A DNA stretch of 64,000 bases from Bacillus sp. 1NLA3E. GTDB taxonomy: Bacteria > Bacillota > Bacilli > Bacillales > Cytobacillaceae. Position 1 is the first letter of the stretch. Each line of letters opens with the position of its first letter. The notes below the pieces were generated by a model, which searched no databases, had not been told where the DNA came from, and was given only the letters and a program-made list of their open reading frames with translations. Positions 25,179 to 34,024 of this stretch are shown piece after piece. The position numbers and the translations under genes were made by a program. Location of the stretch: contig NC_021171.1 of NCBI RefSeq assembly GCF_000242895.2, forward strand, positions 2,080,001 through 2,144,000, in the 5' to 3' direction.

Positions 25179-25212
25179 GGGGCTTTACTTCAAAGAGAAG
25201 TAGGGCCTTATT
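25179..25212 (+). terminator. terminator of cupin gene
   Basis: GGGCTTTACTTC pairs with GAAGTAGGGCC (imperfect), followed by a TTATTGCTTTT stretch. Confidence 0.5.
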
Positions 25213-25307
25213 GCTTTTAGTATGTTTATATAAACACCAATGGAATGTTTGGGCATAACATATCATATAAATTTATAATAAAATTTTCACTTGAAAGGGG
25301 AGTTTTT

Positions 25308-25418
25308 ATGGATTTCTGTATTTCTTGTGGGATGGAATTAGCGATTATGGAGAGAAACCGGGTTGAATGTTGGGAATGCAGGGATGCAACAACGGAGTCA
25401 TATTCAGAAGATGAATAA
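25308..25418 (+). CDS. 36-residue zinc-ribbon small protein
   Basis: ATG after GAAAGGGGAG. The protein (starting M-D-F-C-I-S-C-G-M-E) has two knuckles, C4-x2-C7 and C21-x2-C24, enough for one zinc ribbon, and an acidic tail. It resembles the 46-residue small protein at 45673. Function unknown. Confidence 0.6.
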   Translation: MDFCISCGMELAIMERNRVECWECRDATTESYSEDE

Positions 25419-25526
25419 CCAATGATTGTGTTAAATTGGTTTTTGTAACAGAACTGAAATAGTTGCATCCTTCCTTGTAACGGTGTTATTTTGAAAAATA
25501 ACAATTGAATTTTATGTAAACGTAGT

Positions 25527-25572
25527 CTGTTCATTGGCATATTATGTGGGCCAAAGAACAGGCTTTTTTTAA
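25527..25572 (+). terminator. Rho-independent terminator
   Basis: CTGTTCATTGGC pairs with GCCAAAGAACAG (one mismatch) followed by seven T's. The rest of 25573-25732 contains no gene. Confidence 0.7.
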
Positions 25573-25732
25573 TCTAATGTTCGAAGCTTACGAAAAAGAA
25601 ACTGGATTGCACTTTTTGTTATTGTAAAAATAGCAAAAAAATTAACTAACTTAAAGGAACTCTGAAGAAGAGACAAACATACAAGCAAAGCCAACCAATC
25701 TTTCATATGGTGTAGGAAAAAAGGAGTTTTGT

Positions 25733-26194
25733 ATGGCTTCAATTCCAAACTTTCCACAACGTTTACTAAGAGAACATGCTTCATGGCATTCGAATATGGG
25801 GATGGGGGAACGTTCAGGGGATGGATTAGAATTCCTTGAATTTCATCGTGATTTTTTAAAAAGATCCTTGAAGTGGTATGAAGCACAAGGACAGAATCCT
25901 AGATTAGTAGAGCCTTGGTCTTCCATTCCTTTGGAAATAAAAAGGCATCCGAGATGGAGCAGAAGGCTTCAAGATGCTGAAAATCGAATAACCAGAAACC
26001 TGGCTTCCTTTAAATCGGCTGATGAGCTAGGACGGTACCTCTTAACTTCATCCCTTCATGATGCTATACATGTGTTCGGATCAGAAGTCCTTAATGACAC
26101 CGATTTTGGTCGAATCTCTTTGGCGCCCAGAAGCACGCTTTTCTATAACTGGCACGGGCTTATCGATAATTGGTGGAAACAAATAGAAGGGTGA
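25733..26194 (+). CDS. minimal tyrosinase-like (type-3 copper) protein
   Basis: 153 residues. The arrangement of His residues mirrors the two copper sites of tyrosinase/hemocyanin proteins. CuA-like: H-A-S-W-H (H15, H19) and E-F-L-E-F-H-R-D-F-L (H38). CuB-like: L-H-D-A-I-H (H109, H113) and A-P-R-S-T-L-F-Y-N-W-H-G-L-I-D-N-W-W (H141), the latter almost identical in layout to the S-P-x-D-P-x-F-x-x-H-H-x-x-x-D-x-x-W signature. It is about half the usual bacterial tyrosinase length. No signal peptide. GGAG lies upstream, with start at ATG 25733. Possibly an oxidase acting on Tyr-rich coat proteins such as the neighbouring cupin (inference). Confidence 0.7.
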   Translation: MASIPNFPQRLLREHASWHSNMGMGERSGDGLEFLEFHRDFLKRSLKWYEAQGQNPRLVEPWSSIPLEIKRHPRWSRRLQDAENRITRNLASFKSADELGRYLLTSSLHDAIHVFGSEVLNDTDFGRISLAPRSTLFYNWHGLIDNWWKQIEG

Positions 26195-26277
26195 ATGGAT
26201 AATCAGAATATTAGTTTATCAACAGACTTATTTGAATAAAAATTAGATTGAACCTAAGTATACAATTTAAAGTGGAA

Positions 26278-26325
26278 AGGACCAGATACTATCCGAATAC
26301 GGAAGGCACCTGGTCCTTTTTGGGC
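26278..26325 (+). terminator. terminator of the tyrosinase-like gene
   Basis: AGGACCAG pairs with CTGGTCCT followed by TTTTT. Confidence 0.7.
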
Positions 26326-26376
26326 CATGCCTCCATTGAAATATTATTAGTAGAAACTAGGTTTTTGGAAATAATA

Positions 26377-26516
26377 TTGACAGAAATGTGAAATGTTGTT
26401 AATATGACTAAACAGATAGGAATTAATAAGTTTAAAGAATATAAATACGCTGACTGGATTACCAGAGGCCATAAATCCAAATCATTTCAATGATTTGGAT
26501 TTATGGCTTTTTTATT
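26377..26516 (+). promoter_or_regulatory. sigma-A promoter with short leader RNA and intrinsic terminator
   Basis: TTGACA (26377-26382), a 17-base spacer and TAATAT (26400-26405) make a near-consensus promoter. The expected RNA, about 100 bases from near 26412, contains a small CTGG-ATTA-CCAG hairpin and ends in a very strong terminator: GCCATAAATCCAAATCA pairs perfectly with TGATTTGGATTTATGGC followed by TTTTTTATTTTTT. The layout upstream of a sulfur operon suggests attenuation or a small RNA. No known S-box or T-box sequence is present. Confidence 0.6.
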
Positions 26517-26612
26517 TTTTAAGCATGATTACTCAACAAGAAGGAGGGAGAAGATGTGAGCGTAGGCAATCAAGCATTTTGAAAAGTGCTGATGCTTAAA
26601 AACAAATCTATT

Positions 26613-27054
26613 TTGAACGAAAAAGCTTGGTATTTTCATTAGAGCAATCATTGCAGGATTTCTACTATTATTAGTGGGTTGTTCAGGAAATGAACAACAA
26701 ACCGATTCAAAACGCATTGAATATTGTTCAGTTGATGTAGAACAAACCGATCCGGAGCTCGGGGAATTATTGGTGACGATTGATCGTAACAAAAAAGAGC
26801 TAAAGGTGAATGAACCAGTAGAAGTCACAGTTGATTTGAAGTTTGACAATCTTGACATTAGCAATGACACAATAGTAGATTTTGAGATTGTAAAAAATGG
26901 AGTACAGGTAGATAAAGGGAATTCTGAGTATGTAGGAGATGGCAAGTACATAATCAAGACAATGTTCTCTTCACCCGGGCAACAACAATTGGTAGCTCAT
27001 GTGTATTATGAGTGGTTCCACGAGATGCCTACGCTCTCTTTTGATGTTAAGTAA
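26613..27054 (+). pseudogene. YtkA-like lipoprotein, start disrupted
   Basis: The body (from about 26674) is a YtkA/FixH-like immunoglobulin-fold domain: E-L-L-V-T-I-D-R-N, E-P-V-E-V-T-V-D-L-K-F, Y-V-G-D-G-K-Y and H-V-Y-Y-E-W-F-H-E-M-P. Upstream in the same frame is a lipobox-type signal (F-L-L-L-L-V-G-C-S) with no usable start codon. A TTG at 26613 gives a matching N-terminus only if one A is removed from the AAAAA run at 26620. It is therefore probably a recent frameshift, or a homopolymer sequencing error. It heads the sulfur operon 61 bases before the ABC binding-protein gene. Confidence 0.6.
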
Positions 27055-27115
27055 AAGGTCAAACCACCAATATCTGTCGAAAAAAAAGAAAAGTAATAAA
27101 AAAGGGGATTTTGGA

Positions 27116-28141
27116 ATGAATAAGGGGAAATTTTCAAAAATAGGGCTTGCTATGATGCTAATGGTTGCTTTGTTGCTGACAGCTTGCTCGTCTGATCAAG
27201 CAAGTAAAGAGGAAACAAAAAAAGAAGAAAAAGGTTCAAAAGAAAAAATTGTTTATTTTAATTATCCAGATAATCCAGTATTCGATTTAGTTTATTTAGC
27301 AGATGAATTAGGTTATTTTGAAAAAACAAATACACGACCAAAATACGTTGGGAAGATCGCTTCACCACAAATCATCCCTCTAGTTGGTACAGGGGATATT
27401 GATTTTGGTACAAGAATGGTTCCCCTTGTTATTTCTGCGATTGCTAGTGGTGCAGATATGGAGGTTGTTGCAGCAGGTGGAGAAACATTAAAAAAGGCAC
27501 CACATATGAAATATTTTGTTCGAAAAGATTCAGGAATTAAGGAAGCGAAGGATTTAGAAGGTAAAACGATTGGAATCAACAGTTTTGGAGCGTGCTCAGA
27601 ATTTGTTACGAAGAAATGGTTAAAGAAGCAGGGCGTCAATGTGGATTCGATTAAATGGGTCGTTGTTCCAGATGATCAAAATGAACAAGCAGTGGTTAGT
27701 GGTGGCGTTGATTTAGCCATTATTCACCCGCCACACTCAGGAGGAGCAGAAAAAAATCCTGAGCTTAAGCGTTTATGGACTGATTATGACTTAGATCATG
27801 GTTTAGGCGGTATGTCTCCATATACAGTTAATGGTAAATTCGCGAAAGAACATCCAGAAGCAGTAAAAGATTTTGTAGCAGCCATTTCTAAAGCAGGTAA
27901 CTGGGTAAATGAAAATCCAGAAGAAGCTCGTAAACTGATTGGGAAAAGGCTGGGTATGGATGTTAATAAAGTTGAAAGCTATGCTTTCGTAAAAGACCAA
28001 GTGATTACTGAAGCTCCAGTACAATACTATATTGATATTTTAGAAAAAGAAGGAAAAATTAAAAAAGGCTCAGTGAAAGCAAAAGATGTGTACACAAATG
28101 AATACAATCCAAAAGTAAAACAAGAAACGGCAAGTAAATAA
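27116..28141 (+). CDS. ssuA: ABC transporter substrate-binding lipoprotein (SsuA/NMT1 family)
   Basis: 341 residues from the ATG at 27116 after AAAGGGG. A lipoprotein signal peptide ends in L-L-T-A-C-S, so the protein is anchored outside the membrane. The mature part is the NMT1/SsuA type-2 periplasmic binding fold: Y-F-N-Y-P-D-N-P-V-F-D-L at the start, G-D-I-D-F-G-T-R-M, and L-E-G-K-T-I-G-I-N-S-F-G-A. Family members bind sulfonates, taurine or other small organosulfur or nitrogen compounds. With the monooxygenase and sulfhydrylase nearby, an organosulfur ligand is likely, but the exact one is unknown. Confidence 0.85.
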   Translation: MNKGKFSKIGLAMMLMVALLLTACSSDQASKEETKKEEKGSKEKIVYFNYPDNPVFDLVYLADELGYFEKTNTRPKYVGKIASPQIIPLVGTGDIDFGTRMVPLVISAIASGADMEVVAAGGETLKKAPHMKYFVRKDSGIKEAKDLEGKTIGINSFGACSEFVTKKWLKKQGVNVDSIKWVVVPDDQNEQAVVSGGVDLAIIHPPHSGGAEKNPELKRLWTDYDLDHGLGGMSPYTVNGKFAKEHPEAVKDFVAAISKAGNWVNENPEEARKLIGKRLGMDVNKVESYAFVKDQVITEAPVQYYIDILEKEGKIKKGSVKAKDVYTNEYNPKVKQETASK

Positions 28142-28156
28142 GAAAAGCGCAAGCGC

Positions 28157-28192
28157 CTAGATTCGTTCCAATAACAAATGGAATGAATCTGG
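28157..28192 (+). other. intra-operon hairpin
   Basis: AGATTCGTTCCA pairs with TGGAATGAATCT between ssuA and ssuB genes without a T run. It may stabilise the ssuA part of the message. Confidence 0.5.
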
Positions 28193-28252
28193 GGTTTGGA
28201 TTGGACCACTTCACTTGAGAAAAATTTTATTGATGAACAGGAGGGAAATCAT

Positions 28253-29110
28253 TTGGCAAAAATTAGTGCAGTCAACGTGAAAAAAGAGTTCAAAGTCCGT
28301 AATGACTCTGGGAAAAAAAGTAGTTTGGTTGTTTTAGATGATTTTAATCTTGAAATAAAAGAAGGTGAATTCATCTCTATTCTTGGACCAAGTGGTTGTG
28401 GTAAATCAACTTTTCTAAGTATTTTGGCTGGTTTGGCTTCTAAATCTAGTGGGAATTTAACAGTTGATGGGCAAGAAGTAAATGGCATTAATCAAAAGCA
28501 TAGTGTCGTATTTCAGGGCTATGCCTTGTTCCCGTGGAGAACGGTGTTGGAAAATGTAGAGACAGGGTTAGAAATAAGGGGAATAAAAAAGAAAGAACGA
28601 AAAGAAATTGCTTTAGAATATATCAATCTTGTAGGACTTCAAGCATTTGCGAATCGTTACCCACATGAATTATCAGGGGGAATGAAGCAAAGGGTAGCGA
28701 TTGCACGTTCACTCGCTTATAATCCGGATGTCTTATTGATGGATGAACCGTTTGGAGCACTAGATGCGCAAACACGTGAAGTGCTCCAAACGGAATTATT
28801 GAGAATTTGGGAATCTAGTAATAAGACGATTATTTTTATTACTCACAGTATAGATGAAGCGGTTTATTTATCGGATCGAGTGGCGGTTATGACGGCCAGG
28901 CCAGGTAAAGTGAAGGAAATTATTGATATTCCATTAGCAAGACCTCGATCATTTGACATTCGCAACTCTAGAGAATTTGTAAAATTCCGTCAACAAGCCT
29001 GGGATGTTTTAAAGGATGAGGTGCAACATGCTCAGGAGCAAGATATTCCCCAATCAGAGACTGTTAACAAACTAGTGAAAGGGAAGGTATTGAATGAAAA
29101 AGTGGTCTAA
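28253..29110 (+). CDS. ssuB: ABC transporter ATPase (SsuB/TauB type)
   Basis: 285 residues from the TTG at 28253, which follows GGAGGG at the right distance. Walker A is G-P-S-G-C-G-K-S (45-52), the Q-loop is Q-G-Y-A-L-F-P-W, the signature is L-S-G-G-M-K-Q-R, Walker B is V-L-L-M-D-E-P-F-G-A-L-D, and the H-loop is I-T-H-S-I-D-E-A. This is the typical nitrate/sulfonate/taurine importer ATPase. It works with the lipoprotein upstream and the permease downstream. The stop overlaps the permease start by 17 bases, indicating coupled translation. Confidence 0.93.
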   Translation: MAKISAVNVKKEFKVRNDSGKKSSLVVLDDFNLEIKEGEFISILGPSGCGKSTFLSILAGLASKSSGNLTVDGQEVNGINQKHSVVFQGYALFPWRTVLENVETGLEIRGIKKKERKEIALEYINLVGLQAFANRYPHELSGGMKQRVAIARSLAYNPDVLLMDEPFGALDAQTREVLQTELLRIWESSNKTIIFITHSIDEAVYLSDRVAVMTARPGKVKEIIDIPLARPRSFDIRNSREFVKFRQQAWDVLKDEVQHAQEQDIPQSETVNKLVKGKVLNEKVV

Positions 29111-29873
29111 CATCTTTTATCAAGTTTGGTATAGAAGTGCAGCGATTCTATTATTTCTTGTTGTTTGGGAAATACTCCCTCGATCTGGTATGGTAAGCCG
29201 TTCATTTTTGAGTCCGCCAACGGCTGTCATTGTAGCCATTAAAGATTTAATCGTATCTGCAGAACTCTGGGGGCATCTGATTGCCAGTTTACAGCGTTCA
29301 TTATCAGGTTTGGTTCTTGCTATTATTGCCGGAGTTGCACTGGGTCTAGTGGTGGGGTGGTTTAAGAAATTTGAAGCATTTATTGATCCTTTATTGCAAT
29401 TATTTCGCCAAATATCGGCGTTTGCCCTTTTTCCGGTGTTCATTTTGTTTTTAGGAATAGGTGAAGCATCGAAGACAGGGATTATTTTTTGGGCAGCTTT
29501 TTTCCCGATTCTAATCAATACCGTGAGTGGTGTGAAGCATGTTGATAAGCTACTAATTGATTCAGCAAAGTCGATGGGAGCGGGACAAGGATTTATTTTT
29601 AGAAAAGTCATTATCCCAGCAGCTGCACCAAGTATTTTCACAGGGATCCGACTTGGAGGAGCTTATTGCATTACTGCTTTAGTTGCAGCAGAAATGATTG
29701 GTGCTTCGTCCGGCCTGGGATTTTACATTCTAAATTCACAAGAAATATTCCAAATTCCCCATATGTACGCCGGAATCATCTTACTGGCTTTCTTAGGGTT
29801 AGGCTTAAATTATTTATTAGCCTTAATTGAGTCTAGATTTACTCGATGGAAAAAAGGATTGTACACGGAATAA
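29094..29873 (+). CDS. ssuC: ABC transporter permease (SsuC/TauC type)
   Basis: 259 residues, six predicted helices. The cytoplasmic EAA loop, which contacts the ATPase, reads I-D-S-A-K-S-M-G-A-G-Q-G-F-I-F. Family-typical G-I-R-L-G-G-A-Y follows. It overlaps ssuB by 17 bases and precedes the monooxygenase gene by 36, so the set is one operon. Confidence 0.92.
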   Translation: MKKWSNIFYQVWYRSAAILLFLVVWEILPRSGMVSRSFLSPPTAVIVAIKDLIVSAELWGHLIASLQRSLSGLVLAIIAGVALGLVVGWFKKFEAFIDPLLQLFRQISAFALFPVFILFLGIGEASKTGIIFWAAFFPILINTVSGVKHVDKLLIDSAKSMGAGQGFIFRKVIIPAAAPSIFTGIRLGGAYCITALVAAEMIGASSGLGFYILNSQEIFQIPHMYAGIILLAFLGLGLNYLLALIESRFTRWKKGLYTE

Positions 29874-29909
29874 GGATTCATTTTAAAAAAATTGAAAAGA
29901 GGAATGATG

Positions 29910-30959
29910 ATGAAATTTGGTTATTGGTCACCAATCTTTGGAGGGTGGTTACGAAATGTTGAGGATGAGAACATGCCTGCAACATTTGAATATGTAAAAG
30001 AAGTGGCTCAAGCTGCGGAAAAGTTGGGCTATGATATGACGCTAGTCCCTGAACTGTATTTAAATGATATTAAAGGTCCAGAAGCGGATGTGTTAGATGC
30101 CTGGTCAACAGCTGCTGCATTAGCAGCGGTAACGGAAAAAATTGAAATCCTTACAGCAATCCGACCTGGATTTCATAACCCGGCAGTAATTGCCAAGGCA
30201 GCGGCTAACATTGACCATATCAGTAATGGCCGTTTTAATTTAAACCTTGTGTCAGCGTGGTGGGAAGAGGAAGCTCGTCAATATGCCGGGCAGTTCACGG
30301 CTCACGATGATCGTTATGATCGAGTAGAAGAATATATTGATGTGTTAAAAGGTCTATGGACTGAAGATACATTTTCATATGATGGACAATATTATCATAT
30401 AGAAAATGCACAGCTTTATCCAAAGCCTGTTCAACGACCTCATCCGATTCTTTATGCGGGTGGTGAAAGTACACGCGGGAAAGAGGCCATTGTTGATAAA
30501 TGTGATGCCTATGTCATGCATGGCGGTACGGTTGAAGAAATCGCTAAAAAAATAGCCGAAATGCAAGCGTTAAAAGCTGAAGCAGGTAAAGAGCCCTTTA
30601 GTAGATTCGGTATGGCTGCCTATGTCATTTGCCGAGATACAGAGGAAGAGGCACAAGCTGAACTGGCGCGCATTACCGATGTGAAAGCGACAAGTGGTTA
30701 TGCAGGCTATGATGATTTTAAAAATAAATCCCAACTTGAAATTGATTTAGCTCTACAGGATTATTCGGTATCCAATCGTGGTCTTCGTCCAAATCTCGTT
30801 GGAACACCGGAACAAATTGCTGATAAAATTTTAGAATATGAAAATGCTGGACTCGATTTATTTATTTTACAATTTTCTCCGCATTTAGAGGAAATGGAAC
30901 GTTTTGCGACTCAAGTGAAACCGTTAGTTGAAGCTAAAAGTAAAAAGGTATATGCGTAG
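29910..30959 (+). CDS. LLM-class flavin-dependent monooxygenase (SsuD/SfnG-like)
   Basis: 349 residues from the third of three tandem ATGs (29910), best spaced from AGAGG at 29898-29902. It is a bacterial luciferase-like TIM barrel: F-G-Y-W-S-P-I-F-G-G-W at the start, H-N-P-A-V-I-A-K-A-A-A-N-I-D-H-I-S-x-G-R-F, D-D-R-Y-D-R-V-E-E-Y, and L-V-G-T-P-E-Q-I-A near the end. Sequence order is close to the SfnG (dimethylsulfone) and SsuD (alkanesulfonate) branch, enzymes that use FMNH2 and O2 to split C-S bonds. A flavin reductase is not in the cluster and must come from elsewhere. Confidence 0.85.
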   Translation: MKFGYWSPIFGGWLRNVEDENMPATFEYVKEVAQAAEKLGYDMTLVPELYLNDIKGPEADVLDAWSTAAALAAVTEKIEILTAIRPGFHNPAVIAKAAANIDHISNGRFNLNLVSAWWEEEARQYAGQFTAHDDRYDRVEEYIDVLKGLWTEDTFSYDGQYYHIENAQLYPKPVQRPHPILYAGGESTRGKEAIVDKCDAYVMHGGTVEEIAKKIAEMQALKAEAGKEPFSRFGMAAYVICRDTEEEAQAELARITDVKATSGYAGYDDFKNKSQLEIDLALQDYSVSNRGLRPNLVGTPEQIADKILEYENAGLDLFILQFSPHLEEMERFATQVKPLVEAKSKKVYA

Positions 30960-30991
30960 AGCATAACCATGCAAGCAGAGGAGAATGGATA

Positions 30992-31945
30992 ATGAGCAAG
31001 ATTTATATCATACATGAGAATAATGAGTGGACCGTGCATTTAACGAAAAGATTATCAGAATTAGATTTACCCTTTGAAGAATGGCATTTAAATGAAGGTT
31101 TGGTTGATTTGTCTGAACAACCTCCTGAAGGGATTTTTTACAGTCGAATGAGCGCGTCTTCCCATACTCGCGGTCACCGTTTTGCACCGGAATTGGCGGA
31201 TAATGTCTTTGCCTGGTTAGAGCAACATGAACGGGTGGTATTTAATGGTAGTACTGCGTTAAGTTTGGAGCTTAGTAAGGTGAAGCAATATACGGCACTT
31301 ACAAAAGCAGGGATTAAAACGCCAAAAACCATCGCTGCTGTTGGGAAGGAACAAATTATTAAAGCAGCTGAGGAATTAGGTGCTGAATCTTTTATTACTA
31401 AACATAATCGTGCTGGTAAAGGATTAGGGGTGCAATTATTCCATTCAGTTGAAGCGTTAAAACAGTATGTAAACGGACCAACCTTTGATGAGCCCGTTGA
31501 CGGAATTACATTAATTCAGGAATATATAAAATCTCCTGAACAATCTATTACCCGATGCGAGTTTATTGGTGGGAAGTTTTTCTATGCTGTTCAAGTTGAT
31601 ACATCGGGAGGATTTGAGCTATGCCCGGCGGATGCCTGCAATATTGGTGACCTTTTTTGTCCAGTTGGTGAGCAAGTCGAGGAAAAACCTAAGTTTCAAA
31701 TCATTGAAGGATTGAATAAGCCCATCATTGCGCAATATGAAGCATTCTTAAAAGCCAATCATATAGCGGTTGCCGGAATAGAGTTTATTAAAAACAGCGC
31801 TGGTGACATTTACACGTACGATATTAATACGAACACCAATTACAATAGTGATGCTGAAAAAGCAGCTGGAAAATTTGGAATGTTAGAATTGGCGAAGTTT
31901 TTAGGAGCTGAATTTGCCAAACAACAAGCTGTAGCTGTAAAATAA
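30992..31945 (+). CDS. ATP-grasp ligase, RimK-type
   Basis: 317 residues. ATP-grasp features: F-I-T-K-H-N-R-A-G-K-G-L-G-V (nucleotide lysine and glycine loop, about 135-148), I-Q-E-Y-I (adenine-contact strand), and Y-D-I-N-T-N-T-N-Y-N for the Mg-binding Asp/Asn site. RimK-family enzymes join an amino acid to a carboxylate with ATP. It follows the monooxygenase by 32 bases with GGAG before the ATG, so it belongs to the sulfur operon. A carboxylate-amine ligase here is unusual and may conjugate or release an organosulfur intermediate (inference). Confidence 0.8.
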   Translation: MSKIYIIHENNEWTVHLTKRLSELDLPFEEWHLNEGLVDLSEQPPEGIFYSRMSASSHTRGHRFAPELADNVFAWLEQHERVVFNGSTALSLELSKVKQYTALTKAGIKTPKTIAAVGKEQIIKAAEELGAESFITKHNRAGKGLGVQLFHSVEALKQYVNGPTFDEPVDGITLIQEYIKSPEQSITRCEFIGGKFFYAVQVDTSGGFELCPADACNIGDLFCPVGEQVEEKPKFQIIEGLNKPIIAQYEAFLKANHIAVAGIEFIKNSAGDIYTYDINTNTNYNSDAEKAAGKFGMLELAKFLGAEFAKQQAVAVK

Positions 31946-32036
31946 CGGACTTTAGAAAATAGGCTGAGGCGAAATTTTTAAACGATTTTTTTAAAAAATA
32001 GGCTGTGTTAAAGCACAATGTTGTTTTTTTGCTCTA

Positions 32037-32170
32037 TGTTGATTGGAGTGGAAGGCGCGAAGACTCCTGCGGGAGCAGTGGGACAGGTGAGACCCCGCAG
32101 GCGCTTTAGCGCCGAGGAGGCTCACCGCCCACCCCGCGGAAAGCGAAGCGCCTGGAACGGAAATCAACAT
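32037..32170. repeat. Bacillaceae GC-rich palindromic repeat
   Basis: 134 bases bounded by TGTTGATT / AATCAACA, with a self-complementary GCGCTTTAGCGC near the middle and high G+C, unlike its surroundings. The same type of element (..AAGACTCCTGCGGGAGCAG..) is scattered through many Bacillus-group genomes. It can fold into a long hairpin as RNA or single-stranded DNA. Confidence 0.75.
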
Positions 32171-32278
32171 TCTAGCATTCCTGTAGAACGTTATTTTTCG
32201 AGTTTGAAAAAAATAGGGCTCCTCAGTAAGATATGAGTAAGACACCACTCAAACTCAACCTTAAGGAGGAACCCTACT

Positions 32279-33553
32279 TTGAAGTTTAAAATGCAAAACA
32301 AACAAAATCAACTAATAGAAAGAATTTCCGTTAAACATCTTGTTGTTGGGATAGATATTGCTCAACAATTACATGTAGCCCGAGCTGTTAATTTCCGCGG
32401 AATTGTAGTTGGTGATCCACTTACATTTACTAATAATGAAGAAGGATTTTCTAGTTTATTAAAATGGATTAATAATCTTCAAAGAATAAACAATTTAGAT
32501 GAATCTATTGTTGGGATGGAACCTACTGGACACTATTGGATTAATCTTTCAAAATGGCTTTTTAAGCATAATATTGAAGTGGTAACGGTAAATCCCTATT
32601 TAGTAAAAAGAAATAAAGAAAATCGTGATAATACTCAATCTAAAAGTGATAAAAAAGATGCTTTGGTTATAGCTGATATGGTGAAAAACGGTTACTACTC
32701 TGAGGTTAGGCCTACATCTGAGTCATTTGAAAAACTTAGGGTTCTTATGTCTAATCGTGATGTAGTTGTTAAGCGTCTCGTAAGTTCTACTAACCAATTA
32801 AATCGGTGGGTAGATATTGTATTTCCCGAACTCCGACAGGTGTTTAAAGATATTACCGCTAAAGGGGCAATTGCAACCCTTCGTCTATTCCCATCCCCTG
32901 TAGAATTAGGAACTATGGAGCCCGAGGAAGTAATAATGGGTTGGAAATCAATCATGAAGAGACAACCTGGTTTAAAAAAGGCACTATTACTCATTCAGGT
33001 AGCTGGAAAATCAGTTGGAACAAAGCAAGCACTTGATGCTTATAAATTTCATTTGGAACAATTATTAGAGGAATATGATTTAGCTTTAAAACAACTCGAA
33101 AGAGTGGAGGAACAAGTTACTGATGCTCTATTAAAGATCCCTTTCGCTTATAAATTACTTGCCATTAAAGGCATTAGTGTAATTTCATTGGCAGGTATTT
33201 TAGGTGAGGCAGGAGATTTAAGTGGTTTTTCTCATGGGAATTCTTTGCTTCGCCATGCTGGATTACACTTAGCTGAAGCAAGTTCAGGGAAGTGGAAAGG
33301 TCAAATTGTCATCTCTAAGCGAGGAAGGTCTAGACTACGACGTTTCCTATATTTAGCTACAATGAGTCTTGTAGTGAATAATCCGGAATTTAAAGCAATA
33401 CACTCCTATAATGTAAAAGTAAAAAAGATGAAGAAAATGAAGTCAATCATGAAATTGATTGGGAAACTTGCGAGGATTTTTGTGGGCATCGCTCGCCGAA
33501 ATGAGTTCTACTGTCCTGAAAAAGTTAACCACATTATTGTGTTGGCAGCATAG
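32279..33553 (+). mobile_element. IS110-family transposase
   Basis: 424 residues (TTG at 32279 after GGAGGA). The N-terminal DEDD RuvC-like domain shows V-V-G-I-D-I-A, G-M-E-P-T-G-H-Y-W, V-N-P-Y-L-V-K, and K-S-D-K-K-D-A-L-V-I-A-D. The C-terminal Transposase_20 part shows I-K-G-I-S-V-I-S-L-A-G-I-L-G-E-A-G-D and K-R-G-R-S-R-L-R-R-F-L. Intact. IS110 elements use a non-coding bridge RNA encoded beside the transposase. It separates the ATP-grasp gene from the sulfhydrylase gene. Confidence 0.93.
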
Positions 33554-34024
33554 TTACGATAGAACCTTGAACTAAATCTGATTTCTTAAATGTGACACCA
33601 AAAATAAATTAGATAACAGAATTGTATAAACCGAATGCTGGCTTATTCGCAGGATAATAAATATGTACGGAGTACCAGATTTGTTAAACAAAAGGGCATA
33701 GACCCATTAATCTAGCTTGACTGGCCTCCACCCCTTGGGTAGGCATGACGAAGGAATGAAAGGGCAATTGACCCGTTGAGACATGGGAGGGAAAGCCTCC
33801 AGGGGCGGCGTGGAGCATGTACATCACATGGTAAAAATTGGGGTTATTATTTATCCCTTTATTTCACTATGCCTCCACGAGCCAATAATGATCTGAATTC
33901 ATTCCACTTAACTGTTAATTCAAAATATGGGACTATGAAATCCTGCGAATTAGCGAGCATTCGGGAGAAAATCGCATTAAACTGAGGGAGTTTAACAGAG
34001 CCTAAAAAAAGAAGGGTTAACATT
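33554..34024 (+). other. IS110 3' flank, candidate bridge-RNA region, and metY leader
   Basis: 470 bases without a convincing gene. 33600-33860 is rich in short self-complementary blocks (for example AGCCTCC...GGAGG-type pairs around 33795 and CCTTGGG / CCCTT-type pairs near 33735). In some IS110/IS1111 elements this side carries the bridge RNA. No standard sulfur riboswitch precedes the sulfhydrylase. Confidence 0.35.

Noticed and set aside
26412-26516. S-box (SAM) riboswitch in front of the sulfur operon
   Set aside because: None of the conserved S-box segments are visible; only a small hairpin and the terminator are present.
33776-33985. 69-codon frame between IS110 and metY
   Set aside because: No ribosome site; overlaps the probable non-coding RNA region of the IS element.
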